Shown one piece after another: positions 26,281-35,573 of a stretch of DNA of 64,000 nt. A model generated the notes under the pieces. The model was not told where the DNA came from, ran no database searches, and worked only from the letters and a program-made list of their open reading frames with translations. This DNA is from Alishewanella metallidurans (GTDB taxonomy: Bacteria > Pseudomonadota > Gammaproteobacteria > Enterobacterales > Alteromonadaceae), in NCBI RefSeq assembly GCF_036983985.1, contig NZ_JALAHQ010000004.1, positions 114,133-178,132 of the forward strand. The letters are read 5' to 3'. Positions within the stretch are counted from its first letter, which is position 1, and every line of letters starts with the position of its first letter. A program made the translations under genes and the position numbers.

Positions 26281-27570
26281 ATGGGGAAAAGCCTTATGCC
26301 GATATTTAAATTTCTTAGCATAGTATGCGGCGGTGCAATGCTGCTAACTAGCGCTGTGCAAGCTAACCCAGAATCCATGCCAGCAACCAACCACTTAGAC
26401 ACTATTGTTGTTGGTGCCGGTTGTTTTTGGGGCGTAGAAAAGCGCTTCGAAGCCATTCCCGGCGTAATTGATGCTATTGCGGGCTACGCCGATGGCGACG
26501 GCGTAAAGCCGACCTATAAAGCCATTACTGAGCAACGTAATAAAAATAACCCAAAGAATCACGCGGAAGTAGTACAAATAAGCTTTAACCCAGCTGAAAT
26601 TAGCCTAGAGCGGCTGCTACAGCACTACTTTGAAATGCATGACCCAACGCAGCTAAACCGTCAAGGTAACGATATTGGTACACAGTATCGCTCTACTATC
26701 TTAACTAACAGCAGCGCGCAGTTTGACACCGCACAGCAGGTAATGGCAGCGTACCAACAACTATTAAACCAAGCTAAGTTTGGTAAAATTACCACGCAAA
26801 TTAAGCCGCTAAAGCAGTTTTTTCCGGCAGAGGCGTATCATCAGAATTATCTGGCAAATAACCCTAATGGCTATTGCCCAGACCATGCCACTGGCGTACG
26901 TTTTGCTAATACTACAGTTAAAAAAGCCGCACCCACAGACAACAGCAGCTTGCTTATTGGCAAACATATTTTAGTTATAGATTCTGAAAATTATTGCCCA
27001 TACTGCGAAAAGTTTAAGGCCGATGTTGCCAGCAAATACAGTGGCGACATTCCGCTTAGTTTTCGCTTTGCTAATCAACTTAGCGGCCTTAGCCTTAAGT
27101 CGCCTACTTGGGCAACACCAACTATTATTTTGCTACAAGAGGGCAAAGAAGTATTTGGCCGCCAAGGCTATTTAAGCCCCAGCGATTTTTATTTACTGCT
27201 AGGCAAGTTTAAATTAGGTGATAGCGAGGCGTTTAATATTGCTTTTGACGAAGGTACTGATGGTCAGTTTTGTCAGCAATATGAAATTTTCAAAAATACT
27301 CCCGACGGTGTATTTATTGATAAGTTAAGTGGCGCAGCCTTATTTGATACGCGCGACCGTTTTGATTCAGGCACCGGCTGGTTGTCTTTTACCAAAAGTA
27401 TTGACGGCGCAGTGAACGAGCGACCAGATAATCGCTTTGGTATGCAACGCACCGAGCTACGCTCAGCGACTTCAGGCATCCATTTAGGCCATGTTTTTGA
27501 CGACGGCCCTAATGGCCAGCCAAGATATTGCATTAACGCCACAGTGCTGGATTTTGTGCCACACAGTTAA
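26281..27570 (+). CDS. Secreted MsrA-thioredoxin-MsrB fusion methionine sulfoxide reductase
   Basis: The 429-residue protein has a signal peptide (to about residue 28). An MsrA domain follows (about 41-205; catalytic Cys48 in GAGCFWGVE, NHAEVV, GNDIGTQYRS, and resolving GYCPDHATG). Next is a thioredoxin/glutaredoxin-like domain (about 224-310; Cys239-Pro-Tyr-Cys242, with ATP cis-proline at 278-280), then an MsrB domain (about 315-427; catalytic Cys417 in RYCIN, HLGHVFDDGP). The usual second MsrB cysteine in SGCGWPSF is threonine here (SGTGWLSF), but Cys331 in GTDGQFC matches the alternative resolving cysteine. The zinc cysteines of MsrB are absent. It should repair both methionine sulfoxide isomers in the periplasm. 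A start at 26,296 is also possible. Confidence 0.92.
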   Translation: MGKSLMPIFKFLSIVCGGAMLLTSAVQANPESMPATNHLDTIVVGAGCFWGVEKRFEAIPGVIDAIAGYADGDGVKPTYKAITEQRNKNNPKNHAEVVQISFNPAEISLERLLQHYFEMHDPTQLNRQGNDIGTQYRSTILTNSSAQFDTAQQVMAAYQQLLNQAKFGKITTQIKPLKQFFPAEAYHQNYLANNPNGYCPDHATGVRFANTTVKKAAPTDNSSLLIGKHILVIDSENYCPYCEKFKADVASKYSGDIPLSFRFANQLSGLSLKSPTWATPTIILLQEGKEVFGRQGYLSPSDFYLLLGKFKLGDSEAFNIAFDEGTDGQFCQQYEIFKNTPDGVFIDKLSGAALFDTRDRFDSGTGWLSFTKSIDGAVNERPDNRFGMQRTELRSATSGIHLGHVFDDGPNGQPRYCINATVLDFVPHS

Positions 27571-27581
27571 TGCGTTTTATT

Positions 27582-27611
27582 CCGGCTTAGTATTATGCTT
27601 TAGCCGGTTTA
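27582..27611 (+). terminator. Possible terminator after the Msr fusion gene
   Basis: A 6-bp stem (CCGGCT with AGCCGG) with a 14-base loop is followed by TTTAT, 11 bp after the stop. The long loop and short T-run make it weak. Confidence 0.4.
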
Positions 27612-27638
27612 TATCGCAGCACCTCTATCAGAGGCTGT

Positions 27639-28073
27639 TTATCTTTCCATGTCTGACGGTTTAGGTACTACTGTTCTTGATATACCCACATCAATTAATT
27701 CACCGTTAAAATATGTGTATGTTACTGTAACAGTTATAATTGTGGTTGGTGTTTGGTAGGTAGTGCTGGACGATGAAGAGCAATTGCCAGCAGCGCAGGG
27801 AGCTGTAGGATTGGTATCACTGGAGGTTGTCAAGACTGAGCCAGAGCTGTAAAACGTGCGGCCCTGGACTGCCGAGCTATCCAAATCAAATGAGTAAGAG
27901 GTGATAATTCCCTTTTGCCCCCAAACCACTACTGTAGCCTTAGCCAATTTCTTGTTATGAAAAATATCGCTGCAGACTGTTTCTGTACAGTCAGGTAGTG
28001 GCATTGCTTCTGTTTTAGTGGCCGAAAAGCACAATAAGCTACCTAGCAATAAAAAAAATTTAGTTAGCTTCAT
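27639..28073 (-). CDS. Small secreted protein of unknown function
   Basis: The 144-residue protein has a signal peptide (cleavage near residue 23). The mature part contains two cysteine pairs, CTETVC and CAAGNC, and a low-complexity serine/threonine stretch (NCSSSSSTTYQTPTT) followed by a beta-rich strand (IITVTVTYTYFNGELI). I recognise no family. It is convergent with the Msr gene and its upstream flank is distinctly A+T-rich, including the remnant of a broken transporter gene. This suggests that the locus was rearranged or acquired. Confidence 0.6.
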   Translation of the reverse strand: MKLTKFFLLLGSLLCFSATKTEAMPLPDCTETVCSDIFHNKKLAKATVVVWGQKGIITSYSFDLDSSAVQGRTFYSSGSVLTTSSDTNPTAPCAAGNCSSSSSTTYQTPTTIITVTVTYTYFNGELIDVGISRTVVPKPSDMER

Positions 28074-28211
28074 GGTGTATTCCTTGATTATATTTTTAGA
28101 TTTATAAATAGAATAACACTCAAAGTATCACCACAAAAACATGATGTCAATTATACTTTTTTATAACAAACCTCACCATCACGCCCCCTTGCTCTGTAAC
28201 GCTAAATCCAA

Positions 28212-28340
28212 TTATATAACAATAATCAACAATGCACCCACCAGTTGCAACAAAACCAAATACTCATTGAACAACAGCCAACCAGCCAGAATAACCGTAA
28301 CCGGTTCCAAATAAGCCTGCGCGTGGCCCAGATAATATCA
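28212..28340 (-). pseudogene. Remnant of an EamA/DMT-family transporter (C-terminal end)
   Basis: On the minus strand, between two in-frame stops (TGA at 28,340-28,338 and TAA at 28,214-28,212), 41 codons encode YYLGHAQAYLEPVTVILAG followed by WLLFNEYLVLLQLVGALLII. The LEPV-x-x-x-L-x-G-W-L-x-x-x-E pattern and the last hydrophobic helix are those of the final segment of EamA (drug/metabolite) permeases. There is no start codon and the upstream 70 bp show no more of the gene. It fills the otherwise gene-free 28,074-28,411 interval; I see nothing else there beyond A+T-rich sequence. Confidence 0.75.
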
Positions 28341-28411
28341 TCCGACTTGGGTAAAATTATGCCGCTTAAAAACGGCAGATTAGGCGCGTTTTCTCAGTAA
28401 CTAACGACCCC

Positions 28412-31042
28412 CTAGCCCGAATTTCGCATGCCTGCGGCAATACCGGCAATAGTCACCATTAGTGCACGGCTAATCATTGGGTTTACCCGCTCCGGCTGGT
28501 GCCGTACCCGATGCAACAATTCAACCTGTAAAATATGTAACGGGTCGATATAAGTATTACGCAATATAATAGATTCGCGGATCCAACTTTCTTTTACCAT
28601 TAACGTTTCGCTATGAATTAACTGCAGCAGTAACTCTCGATCCGTCGCTAACTGTTGCCGCAGGCTTTCACCTAGGTGTTTTAGCTCAGCGCCGACCAGT
28701 ATTTTATCGTAATAGGCCGCAATTTCGGCATCGGCTTTTACGTACACCATTTCTAGCATTGACATTCGGGTAGCAAAAAACGGCCACTGTTGCTGCATTT
28801 CATCTAGTAAAGCGGTTTTATTTTGTTGTACCGCCTTTGCTAGCGCACTACCAGCGCCAAGCCAAGCCGGTAGCATTAAGCGGTTTTGCGACCAAGCAAA
28901 AATCCACGGAATAGCACGCAGGCTTTCAACGCCTCCAGTAGGGTTACGCTTGGCTGGCCGACTACCTAATGGTAATTGGCCCAGCTCTTGCTCAGGTGTA
29001 GCAGCACGAAAATAAGGCACAAAATCTTTATTATGTCGCACCACTGCACGATACGCCTCGCAGGAATCATCGGCCAACTGCTGCATAAAATCGCGCCAGC
29101 TTTGCTTTGGTACTGGTGGTGGTAGCAACATTCCTTCTAACACTGCACTGGCGTACAGCGCTAAACTGCGTTCGGCCAACTTAGGTAAACCAAACTTAAA
29201 GCGGATCATTTCACCCTGCTCAGTTACCCTAAGCCCACCGGCTAAGGAACCGGGCGGTTGCGATAAAATAGCCGCGTGCGCTGGGCCACCGCCACGACCA
29301 ATAGTGCCGCCACGACCATGAAATAACGTAAGCCGCACTTTAGCTTGCTGACAAATGGCTACTAGCGCTTCTTGCGCACTGTATTGGGCCCATGCGGCAG
29401 CAAACACGCCGGCATCTTTTGCCGAGTCAGAGTAGCCAATCATCACTTCTTGTTTGCCGTTAATATAACCGCGATACCAGTCAATACTCAGCAACTTACG
29501 CATACAATCTGGTGCATGTTGTAAATCATTTAAGGTTTCAAACAAGGGTGCTACTGGCATGCTGAAACTAACGTCTGCTTCTTTTAACAGCAACTGCACA
29601 GCCAACACGTCGGACGGTTTACCCGCCATAGAAATAACATAGGTGCTTAGCGCTTCACTACCATGGTGAGCGATGGTAGCGCAGGTATCTAACACCTCTT
29701 GCACCTCAGCCGACGGCTGCCATGTTGTCGGAAACAACGGCCGGCGATTAGCCAGCTCAGTTAATAGAAACGCTTGACGTGCAGCTTCATCCCAAGCGGC
29801 ATAATCCCCCAAGCCAAGGTATTTGGTAAGTTCACTAAATACCTGCGCATGTCGGTCAGCATCTTGGCGAATATCTAGTTTTAACAACGTTAAACCAAAA
29901 GCATAGGCACGACGTATGGTATCCAGCAATTTGCCATTGGCTATTACAGCCATGTTGCAATCTAACAACGATTGATGACACAGCAACAGTGGCGTCAGTA
30001 ATTGCTGATTATGCCAAATTAAATCTTGTGGGCGCTGCAAGCGGTCATGTTTTAACGCTTCTGTTAACCAATCTCGGGTTTGCAGCAAGCCTGTGCGTAG
30101 CTTATTTAATAGCAAACGATAAGGCTCACTGACATCGCCAATGACAGCTCGCAGAGCATCATTCGCCTGATACATCGACAATTCACTACTAAGTAAATCA
30201 ATATCCTGCGCAAATAAATCGGCAGCTTTCCATCGGCTTAACAACAAAACTTGGCGGGTAACTTTAGAGGTAACAAAGGGGTTACCGTCACGATCTCCAC
30301 CCATCCACGACGAGAACTTCACCGGCGCGGCGTTGAGCGCCAAACCTTTACCGGTTGCATCAATGAGTTTGGTATCTAGTTCGCGTAAAAAGTCGGGTAC
30401 GGCAAACCACAACGAGGTTTCAATTACAGCGAAGCCCGATTTTGCTTCATCTACTGGTGTTGGCCGTTGTTCGCGTATTTCATTAGTGTGCCAAGCTTGG
30501 GCAATAAGCTCGCTTAAGCGCACTTCAACTTTTTGCTGCTGTTGCGTCGTTAAATCTTGCTCTAACTCGCTTAGACAGCCGGCAATCTCGGTGAGTTTAT
30601 GAATTAACGTACGCCGCGACACCTCGGTAGGATGTGCGGTTAACACTAACTCAATAGATAAGTTGGCGGCGGCTTGCTCTACCGCTGCGCTATTTAACTG
30701 CTTACTGTCTAGTAAACTAAACAGCTCTTGCAAAGGTTCGGGTTTCTCAATACTGGCTTGGCCAATACGGCTAATGGTGTAGTGTTGCTCCGCTAGGTTA
30801 GCTAAATTTAAAAATTGCGCAAATGCGCGCGCTACCGGCAATAATTCGTCGTCCGTTAAACTACGCAGCACCTGCTTTAATTGCTCGGCTTGTAGTTCTT
30901 CGCCTTTACGCCCAGCTTTAGATAACAAACGAATTTGCTCTACCCGCTCTAGCACTGCATTACCAAGCTGGCCACGAATAGTTTCGCCAAGTTTAGTACC
31001 TAATAAACTTACGTTGGCCCGTAACGCTGCATAATGATCCAT
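28412..31042 (-). CDS. ppc: Phosphoenolpyruvate carboxylase
   Basis: The 876-residue enzyme carries both PROSITE-type signatures: VLTAHPTEVSRRT with the first catalytic histidine near residue 130, and TLFHGRGGTIGRGGGPAH with the glycine-rich loop. It ends in AAGMRNSG, the conserved C-terminal tetrapeptide region of bacterial PEP carboxylases. It carboxylates phosphoenolpyruvate to oxaloacetate to refill the TCA cycle. Normal length (E. coli 883). It stands alone, with an intergenic terminator of the next gene about 110 bp upstream. Confidence 0.97.
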   Translation of the reverse strand: MDHYAALRANVSLLGTKLGETIRGQLGNAVLERVEQIRLLSKAGRKGEELQAEQLKQVLRSLTDDELLPVARAFAQFLNLANLAEQHYTISRIGQASIEKPEPLQELFSLLDSKQLNSAAVEQAAANLSIELVLTAHPTEVSRRTLIHKLTEIAGCLSELEQDLTTQQQQKVEVRLSELIAQAWHTNEIREQRPTPVDEAKSGFAVIETSLWFAVPDFLRELDTKLIDATGKGLALNAAPVKFSSWMGGDRDGNPFVTSKVTRQVLLLSRWKAADLFAQDIDLLSSELSMYQANDALRAVIGDVSEPYRLLLNKLRTGLLQTRDWLTEALKHDRLQRPQDLIWHNQQLLTPLLLCHQSLLDCNMAVIANGKLLDTIRRAYAFGLTLLKLDIRQDADRHAQVFSELTKYLGLGDYAAWDEAARQAFLLTELANRRPLFPTTWQPSAEVQEVLDTCATIAHHGSEALSTYVISMAGKPSDVLAVQLLLKEADVSFSMPVAPLFETLNDLQHAPDCMRKLLSIDWYRGYINGKQEVMIGYSDSAKDAGVFAAAWAQYSAQEALVAICQQAKVRLTLFHGRGGTIGRGGGPAHAAILSQPPGSLAGGLRVTEQGEMIRFKFGLPKLAERSLALYASAVLEGMLLPPPVPKQSWRDFMQQLADDSCEAYRAVVRHNKDFVPYFRAATPEQELGQLPLGSRPAKRNPTGGVESLRAIPWIFAWSQNRLMLPAWLGAGSALAKAVQQNKTALLDEMQQQWPFFATRMSMLEMVYVKADAEIAAYYDKILVGAELKHLGESLRQQLATDRELLLQLIHSETLMVKESWIRESIILRNTYIDPLHILQVELLHRVRHQPERVNPMISRALMVTIAGIAAGMRNSG

Positions 31043-31155
31043 ATCTGTGCCTTAGTTGTGAAATTTTCTCCACACTAACGCGTTATTTACTGGTACTCAA
31101 TACTGTTTTATTACAACAGCGATAACGATATGCCGAAGAATAAATAGCTAAAAAC

Positions 31156-31185
31156 AAAAAAGCCGCGACAATCGCGGCTTTTTTT
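31156..31185 (-). terminator. Terminator of the TonB-dependent receptor gene
   Basis: A GCCGCGA / CGCGGC stem flanked by A6 on one side and T7 on the other lies 15 bp past the receptor stop on the minus strand. The symmetrical A/T tracts would allow function in both directions. Confidence 0.85.
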
Positions 31186-31199
31186 ATTTAATAGCAGAA

Positions 31200-33710
31200 T
31201 TAGAACTTGTAGCTTACGCCAGCAAAGATTTGACGACCAATAGTATCAAATACTTCTGGTACAGTGCCGCCATCGCTACCATTAGCAACGAAAGATGGTT
31301 TTTCATCCGCTAGGTTTTTCACGCCGGCTGATACACTGAAACCGTCAGAGATAAAATAGTTTGCTGATACGTTATGGTATAACTTGGCATCAATTCTTGA
31401 ACCGTCTGCCAAATAATCTGTTTTACCAATATAACGGTTAAAGTAAGTTACACTCCAATCGCCTTGGCCAGCTTGAATACTAAAGTTATTACGCAGTTCA
31501 GCATAACCACCGTAGTTACCATCAATAGTATTAGTATAATCGATACCGTCTTGCTTAAATTCTAACAACCACGTTGTGTCGTTATTGATATTCCAGGTTA
31601 AACCTAAGCCATCAAAACGGTAAGCAAAGTTAACATCAATACCACTGGTATCTTGGCTACCCACGTTAGTAAGTGGATTAGTAAAGTTAGACAAGTCACC
31701 CGCTAATGTAATACTAAAGGTTTCACAGGCAGTAACATCGCCGGCAAAACAGTTATCTAAACCGGCTTGTGCATCTAAGCGCGTTATCGCATTAGTGACT
31801 TTGAACCGCCAGTAGTCGACTGTCATCGACAAGCCTTCAATTTGCGCTGGTGATAACACAAAACCAGCAGTAAATGATTCAGATTCTTCAGGCTTGATAT
31901 TGCTATCAGAGGTATAATTTACCAAGATTTGTGGATCTTGCTCATTACCCCATGGGTCGTCTAAATAATCGTAAGAACCGGTATTACCACCGTATAGCTC
32001 ACTTACGTTAGGTGCGCGAAAACCTGTTGCCGCTACTGCACGCAGCATTAGTTCGTCATTCGCTTTGTAGGATAAGCCCACTTTCCAAGTACTGGCTTTG
32101 CCGAACGTAGAGTAATCATCAAAACGCAGCGCAAATTCACCGGTTAATTTATCGCTAAAAGGTACACTAACCTCTTGATAAAACGAAACAACATTGTAGC
32201 TACCGTTAGTTGGGTCTTGCTGCGCCGCTGTACCTTCACCCGCAACGATAACCGGATCTGGATTGAAGAAACCACTATCGCGACGATATTCTGCACCAAT
32301 AGCAAAACCTACCGCGCCAGCTTCTAAATCAAATAAGTCACCGCTTAGAACAGCAGCAGCAATATGCTGTGCGTTGCCACCGTCAGCCTGCTCTAAATAA
32401 CCAATATCGTTAATAATGGCGCCTGTTAGCGGTGCGCCACTAAACCATGCGGCTTGATTAGCGTAAATAGAGTTTTCCATTTTTACGGCGTTTATCGAGT
32501 TCGCAACTGAGGTATCAGCTTTATTTTTACCGTAGGTGTAAGACAGATCCCAGTTCATACCAGTATGTACATTTAGCTCACCGGCTAAACCTGCTGATAA
32601 ACGCAAAGTGTCAGTATCTTGCTGATAAACGCGCGCGCCAACGTCATTCGTACGGCGACGGTAATTGATCCGACCGGTTTTATCAGCGGCTACGCCACCG
32701 GCAACCATTGCTGGTGTTAAACCAATACAATTAACGGCATCAACACCTGGCTCACCGCAAACACCCAGCATAATATCACCTGGCTGTGGAGCTAACTGTT
32801 GATCAGATTTACGCTTGGTGTACAACACATCAGCAGTAAACACTAAATCGTTATCAAATTCCTGTACCGCGTTTGCAAACAGGCTATAACGCTTGCTTGG
32901 TGTTTGATACCAGCTATCTTTGGTGAAGTCGTAACCAGCACCACGTGCAACCCAATCGCCATCGGCATTTTGTACCTTACCACCTAAAGTACCAGTAGGA
33001 ATAAACGAGCTATCGCCCACTTCAGTCCAATCACGATCCGATTGAATAACCCCTTCACGCTGTGAGAACGCCGCACCTAAGGTATAATTACCACGCTTAG
33101 TGCTAAAACCATATAACGCACTAACTTCTCCCGTTTCGCCATCACCTTTGTCGGTGCTGCTGCCATTTAAGTCTAACTGAATACCGTCAAAATCTTTTTT
33201 GGTAATAATGTTTACCACGCCAGCAATAGCGTCAGAGCCATATACCGCAGATGCACCATCTTTTAGTATTTCAACCCGCGCAATCATAGCAACGGGTATG
33301 GCATTTAAGTCTACCGCACTATCGGCACCTGAACCCGAGTTCACCATACGACGGCCATTTAACAGCACTAACGTGCGCTGTGAGCCCATACCGCGTAAAT
33401 CAACTTGCGCTACACCATCAGCACCATTATTGGTAGTAGAGCCAACAGCAGCACCGGCCATTGAGGTTTGTGCTTGCAGTAACTGATCAACTGAGGTGAA
33501 GCCCTCAATGCGAATCGCCGCAGCATCAATAACCGTAACGGGCGATGCGGTTTCCATATCCTGACGCTGAATGCGGGAGCCCGTAACCTCAATGCGTTCT
33601 ACTTTGGCGGTTTCTTCCTGCGCGCGAGCAGTTGTAGTGAAACCCAGTGTGGCAATCGGTGCCGCAAGCACCGCAATGCGTACGGCATTGCTAACAAAAG
33701 ACTTTTGCAT
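31200..33710 (-). CDS. TonB-dependent outer-membrane receptor
   Basis: The 836-residue protein has a signal peptide ending near ARAQ (residues 28-31) and a TonB-box-like IEVTGSRI. A plug domain follows (about 55-175, with VDLRGMGSQRTLVLLNGRRM and VEILKDGASAVYGSDAIAGVVNI), then a 22-strand barrel ending in the outer-membrane signature FAGVSYKF. The plug is of the type found in large receptor families of Alteromonadales for oligosaccharides, peptides or siderophores; the ligand cannot be told. An AGAGGAA ribosome site precedes the ATG. It is divergent from a LytTR regulator gene. Confidence 0.93.
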   Translation of the reverse strand: MQKSFVSNAVRIAVLAAPIATLGFTTTARAQEETAKVERIEVTGSRIQRQDMETASPVTVIDAAAIRIEGFTSVDQLLQAQTSMAGAAVGSTTNNGADGVAQVDLRGMGSQRTLVLLNGRRMVNSGSGADSAVDLNAIPVAMIARVEILKDGASAVYGSDAIAGVVNIITKKDFDGIQLDLNGSSTDKGDGETGEVSALYGFSTKRGNYTLGAAFSQREGVIQSDRDWTEVGDSSFIPTGTLGGKVQNADGDWVARGAGYDFTKDSWYQTPSKRYSLFANAVQEFDNDLVFTADVLYTKRKSDQQLAPQPGDIMLGVCGEPGVDAVNCIGLTPAMVAGGVAADKTGRINYRRRTNDVGARVYQQDTDTLRLSAGLAGELNVHTGMNWDLSYTYGKNKADTSVANSINAVKMENSIYANQAAWFSGAPLTGAIINDIGYLEQADGGNAQHIAAAVLSGDLFDLEAGAVGFAIGAEYRRDSGFFNPDPVIVAGEGTAAQQDPTNGSYNVVSFYQEVSVPFSDKLTGEFALRFDDYSTFGKASTWKVGLSYKANDELMLRAVAATGFRAPNVSELYGGNTGSYDYLDDPWGNEQDPQILVNYTSDSNIKPEESESFTAGFVLSPAQIEGLSMTVDYWRFKVTNAITRLDAQAGLDNCFAGDVTACETFSITLAGDLSNFTNPLTNVGSQDTSGIDVNFAYRFDGLGLTWNINNDTTWLLEFKQDGIDYTNTIDGNYGGYAELRNNFSIQAGQGDWSVTYFNRYIGKTDYLADGSRIDAKLYHNVSANYFISDGFSVSAGVKNLADEKPSFVANGSDGGTVPEVFDTIGRQIFAGVSYKF

Positions 33711-34044
33711 ATTGTTCCTCTTAGACGCCTTTGTGTGGACGAATATCGTTGTTATGGATTTTTCGTCGCTGACGCTACGAGTGTTTTCAACGTAAATCCA
33801 TCACAAATACGTCAGTGCGGCTAATGCTGTGATAAAACGGGGGACAGCTGATTTCAGCAGTAAAACTGTATTTATTTGTTAAATACCTCAGCTATACATA
33901 CATAACTGATGGTAAAAGCTATTCGCTTTGGTCTAAGTTTGCTAGAATATGGCCCCGCTTTGGTTATACCTAAGCCAAATCCAAAACTTAACCGCACATA
34001 TAGCGCCACTCTGCGTTGTGAGTTTGAATTACTTTGAGTCGGAT
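33711..34044. other. Divergent intergenic region between the TonB receptor and LytTR genes
   Basis: This 334-bp gap must hold the promoters of both genes. I looked for a cobalamin, TPP or FMN riboswitch and for a small gene on either strand and could not support any. A near-palindrome, CAGCTGATTTCAGCAG (around 33,845), could be an operator but this is only a guess. Confidence 0.4.
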
Positions 34045-34785
34045 ATGAAACTAAGCTGTTTAATAGTGGACGACGAACCTTTAGCCAGGGCTGGCATTAA
34101 ATACCTGTTGAGCCAACAGCAGCAATTTGAAATAACGGCAGAAGCCGATAACGGTAACGATGCATTGCGTTTAGCAGAGCTGCATCAGCCTGATATTGTG
34201 TTTCTTGACATACAAATGCCGGGGCTAGACGGTTTAAGTGTGTTTAAGCAACTCACCAACAAACCCGCTGTGATCTTTTGCAGTGCTTATGCTGAGTACG
34301 CCGTAAACGCCTTTGAGTTAAGCGCGGTCGATTATTTACTTAAACCGTTCAGCCCCGAGCGCTTTCAACAGGCGTTACTGAAGGCCTGCGGTAAAATTAT
34401 CCAGCGTTTAAATAGCAATCAACCGAACGACACTGCGCCGGAGTATGTTAGCCGCCTGACAATTCGCGATCCGGGCCGGCTACGCATAGTAGAAGTAAGC
34501 GATATTAGCTGGATTAGTAGTGCGGGTAATTACGTGGATATTCATGTGTATCCACAACAAAAAAACTATTTGTTGCGCGATACAATGGCGGCAATTGAGA
34601 AAAAACTCGACCCAGCGATATTTGCCCGTATTCACCGCTCTAGCATCGTACGAAAAAGCGATATCGTTGAGCTGCGACCTGGTGACAAAGGCGATGCCGA
34701 TGTTATTTTAAAATGCGGTACTGTGCTAACTATGTCGCGGCGTAATCGTGCGGCATTGGCAGAGTTATTTGGTCAGTTATCGTGA
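34045..34785 (+). CDS. LytTR-family response regulator
   Basis: The 246-residue protein has a receiver domain (residues 1-120: LIVDDEPLAR acidic pair, phospho-acceptor in PDIVFLDIQMPGLDG, lysine in YLLKPF) and a LytTR DNA-binding domain (about 145-245: ISWISSAGNYVDIHV, FARIHRSSIVRKSDIVEL). It is the AlgR/LytR type of transcription factor. No histidine kinase gene is adjacent. I start at the ATG at 34,045 (MKLSCLIV), which aligns with the receiver start and has a GAG-rich ribosome site; a longer frame begins at 33,949. It is divergent from the TonB receptor, which is a candidate target. Confidence 0.9.
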   Translation: MKLSCLIVDDEPLARAGIKYLLSQQQQFEITAEADNGNDALRLAELHQPDIVFLDIQMPGLDGLSVFKQLTNKPAVIFCSAYAEYAVNAFELSAVDYLLKPFSPERFQQALLKACGKIIQRLNSNQPNDTAPEYVSRLTIRDPGRLRIVEVSDISWISSAGNYVDIHVYPQQKNYLLRDTMAAIEKKLDPAIFARIHRSSIVRKSDIVELRPGDKGDADVILKCGTVLTMSRRNRAALAELFGQLS

Positions 34786-34855
34786 GCAGTAAAACCTTAA
34801 GCAAAATACGCTTCCTTGTTATACTGCAGATATCCAGCTAAGGAACTATGCCTTT

Positions 34856-35566
34856 ATGTCAGCGCAGCCAGAAACCGTAACCAAAAAGCCAAAAAAATCA
34901 GGTTTTTTTAGTAATTTACTACTTAACGTAATTATACCCGCGATTATTCTTAGCCGCTTTAGCGGTGAAGACATGCTTGGCCCCGTTGGCTCGGTAGTCG
35001 TAGCATTGGCGTTTCCACTGCTATTTGGTGTATGGGAATTAAAGCAGTCTGGAAAAGTAAATTTTTTCTCAGTACTAGGTATTGTTAGCGTATTACTGAC
35101 CGGTGGCATAAGTTTATTGCAATTAGACCCAGCTTACATTGCGATTAAAGAAGCACTTATTCCGGCGTTAATTGGCATTATTGTACTTGCTAGCCAATAC
35201 ACACGGTTCCCGTTTGTAAAAAAACTTCTAATCAACCCGGAGCTACTGGATACCGATAAGTTGTATCAAGCCTTGGCAACGCAAAATAACAGCGCTGAGT
35301 TTGAACGTCGTATGGCCAAAGCGGGTTATATTGTCGCCGCATCTTTTTTTATGTCGGCGGTATTAAACTACGTGCTGGCGAAAGCTATTGTGGTTAGCCA
35401 ACCCGGCACAACGGCATACGCTGAAGAGCTAGGGCGCATGACGTGGTTAAGCTATCCGATTATTGTGCTACCTAGTATGGTGATGTTATTTGGCGCTATT
35501 ATTTATATGTTTCGCCAAATAAGTAAACTTACTACCAAACCGCTTGATGAGTTTATTTTGCAATAA
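34856..35566 (+). CDS. VC0807-family integral membrane protein
   Basis: The 236-residue protein has six or seven membrane helices and a short basic N-terminus (TVTKKPKKSGFFSNL). The segments NVIIPAIILSRFSGEDMLGP, ELKQSGKVNFFSVLG and LTGGISLLQLDPAYIAIKE correspond to the VC0807 family, a conserved group without known biochemical role. It ends 7 bp before the stop of the converging DUF1501 gene. A separate transcript from the LytTR gene 70 bp upstream is possible but not certain. Confidence 0.75.
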   Translation: MSAQPETVTKKPKKSGFFSNLLLNVIIPAIILSRFSGEDMLGPVGSVVVALAFPLLFGVWELKQSGKVNFFSVLGIVSVLLTGGISLLQLDPAYIAIKEALIPALIGIIVLASQYTRFPFVKKLLINPELLDTDKLYQALATQNNSAEFERRMAKAGYIVAASFFMSAVLNYVLAKAIVVSQPGTTAYAEELGRMTWLSYPIIVLPSMVMLFGAIIYMFRQISKLTTKPLDEFILQ

Positions 35567-35573
35567 AGGCTTA

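Noticed and set aside
26281..27570. MsrB domain as a dead enzyme
   Set aside because: The usual resolving cysteine is threonine, but the catalytic Cys417 and an alternative resolving Cys331 are present, so activity is plausible.
33711..34044. Riboswitch upstream of the TonB-dependent receptor
   Set aside because: I looked for a cobalamin or other known riboswitch because of the receptor, but no conserved core was visible.
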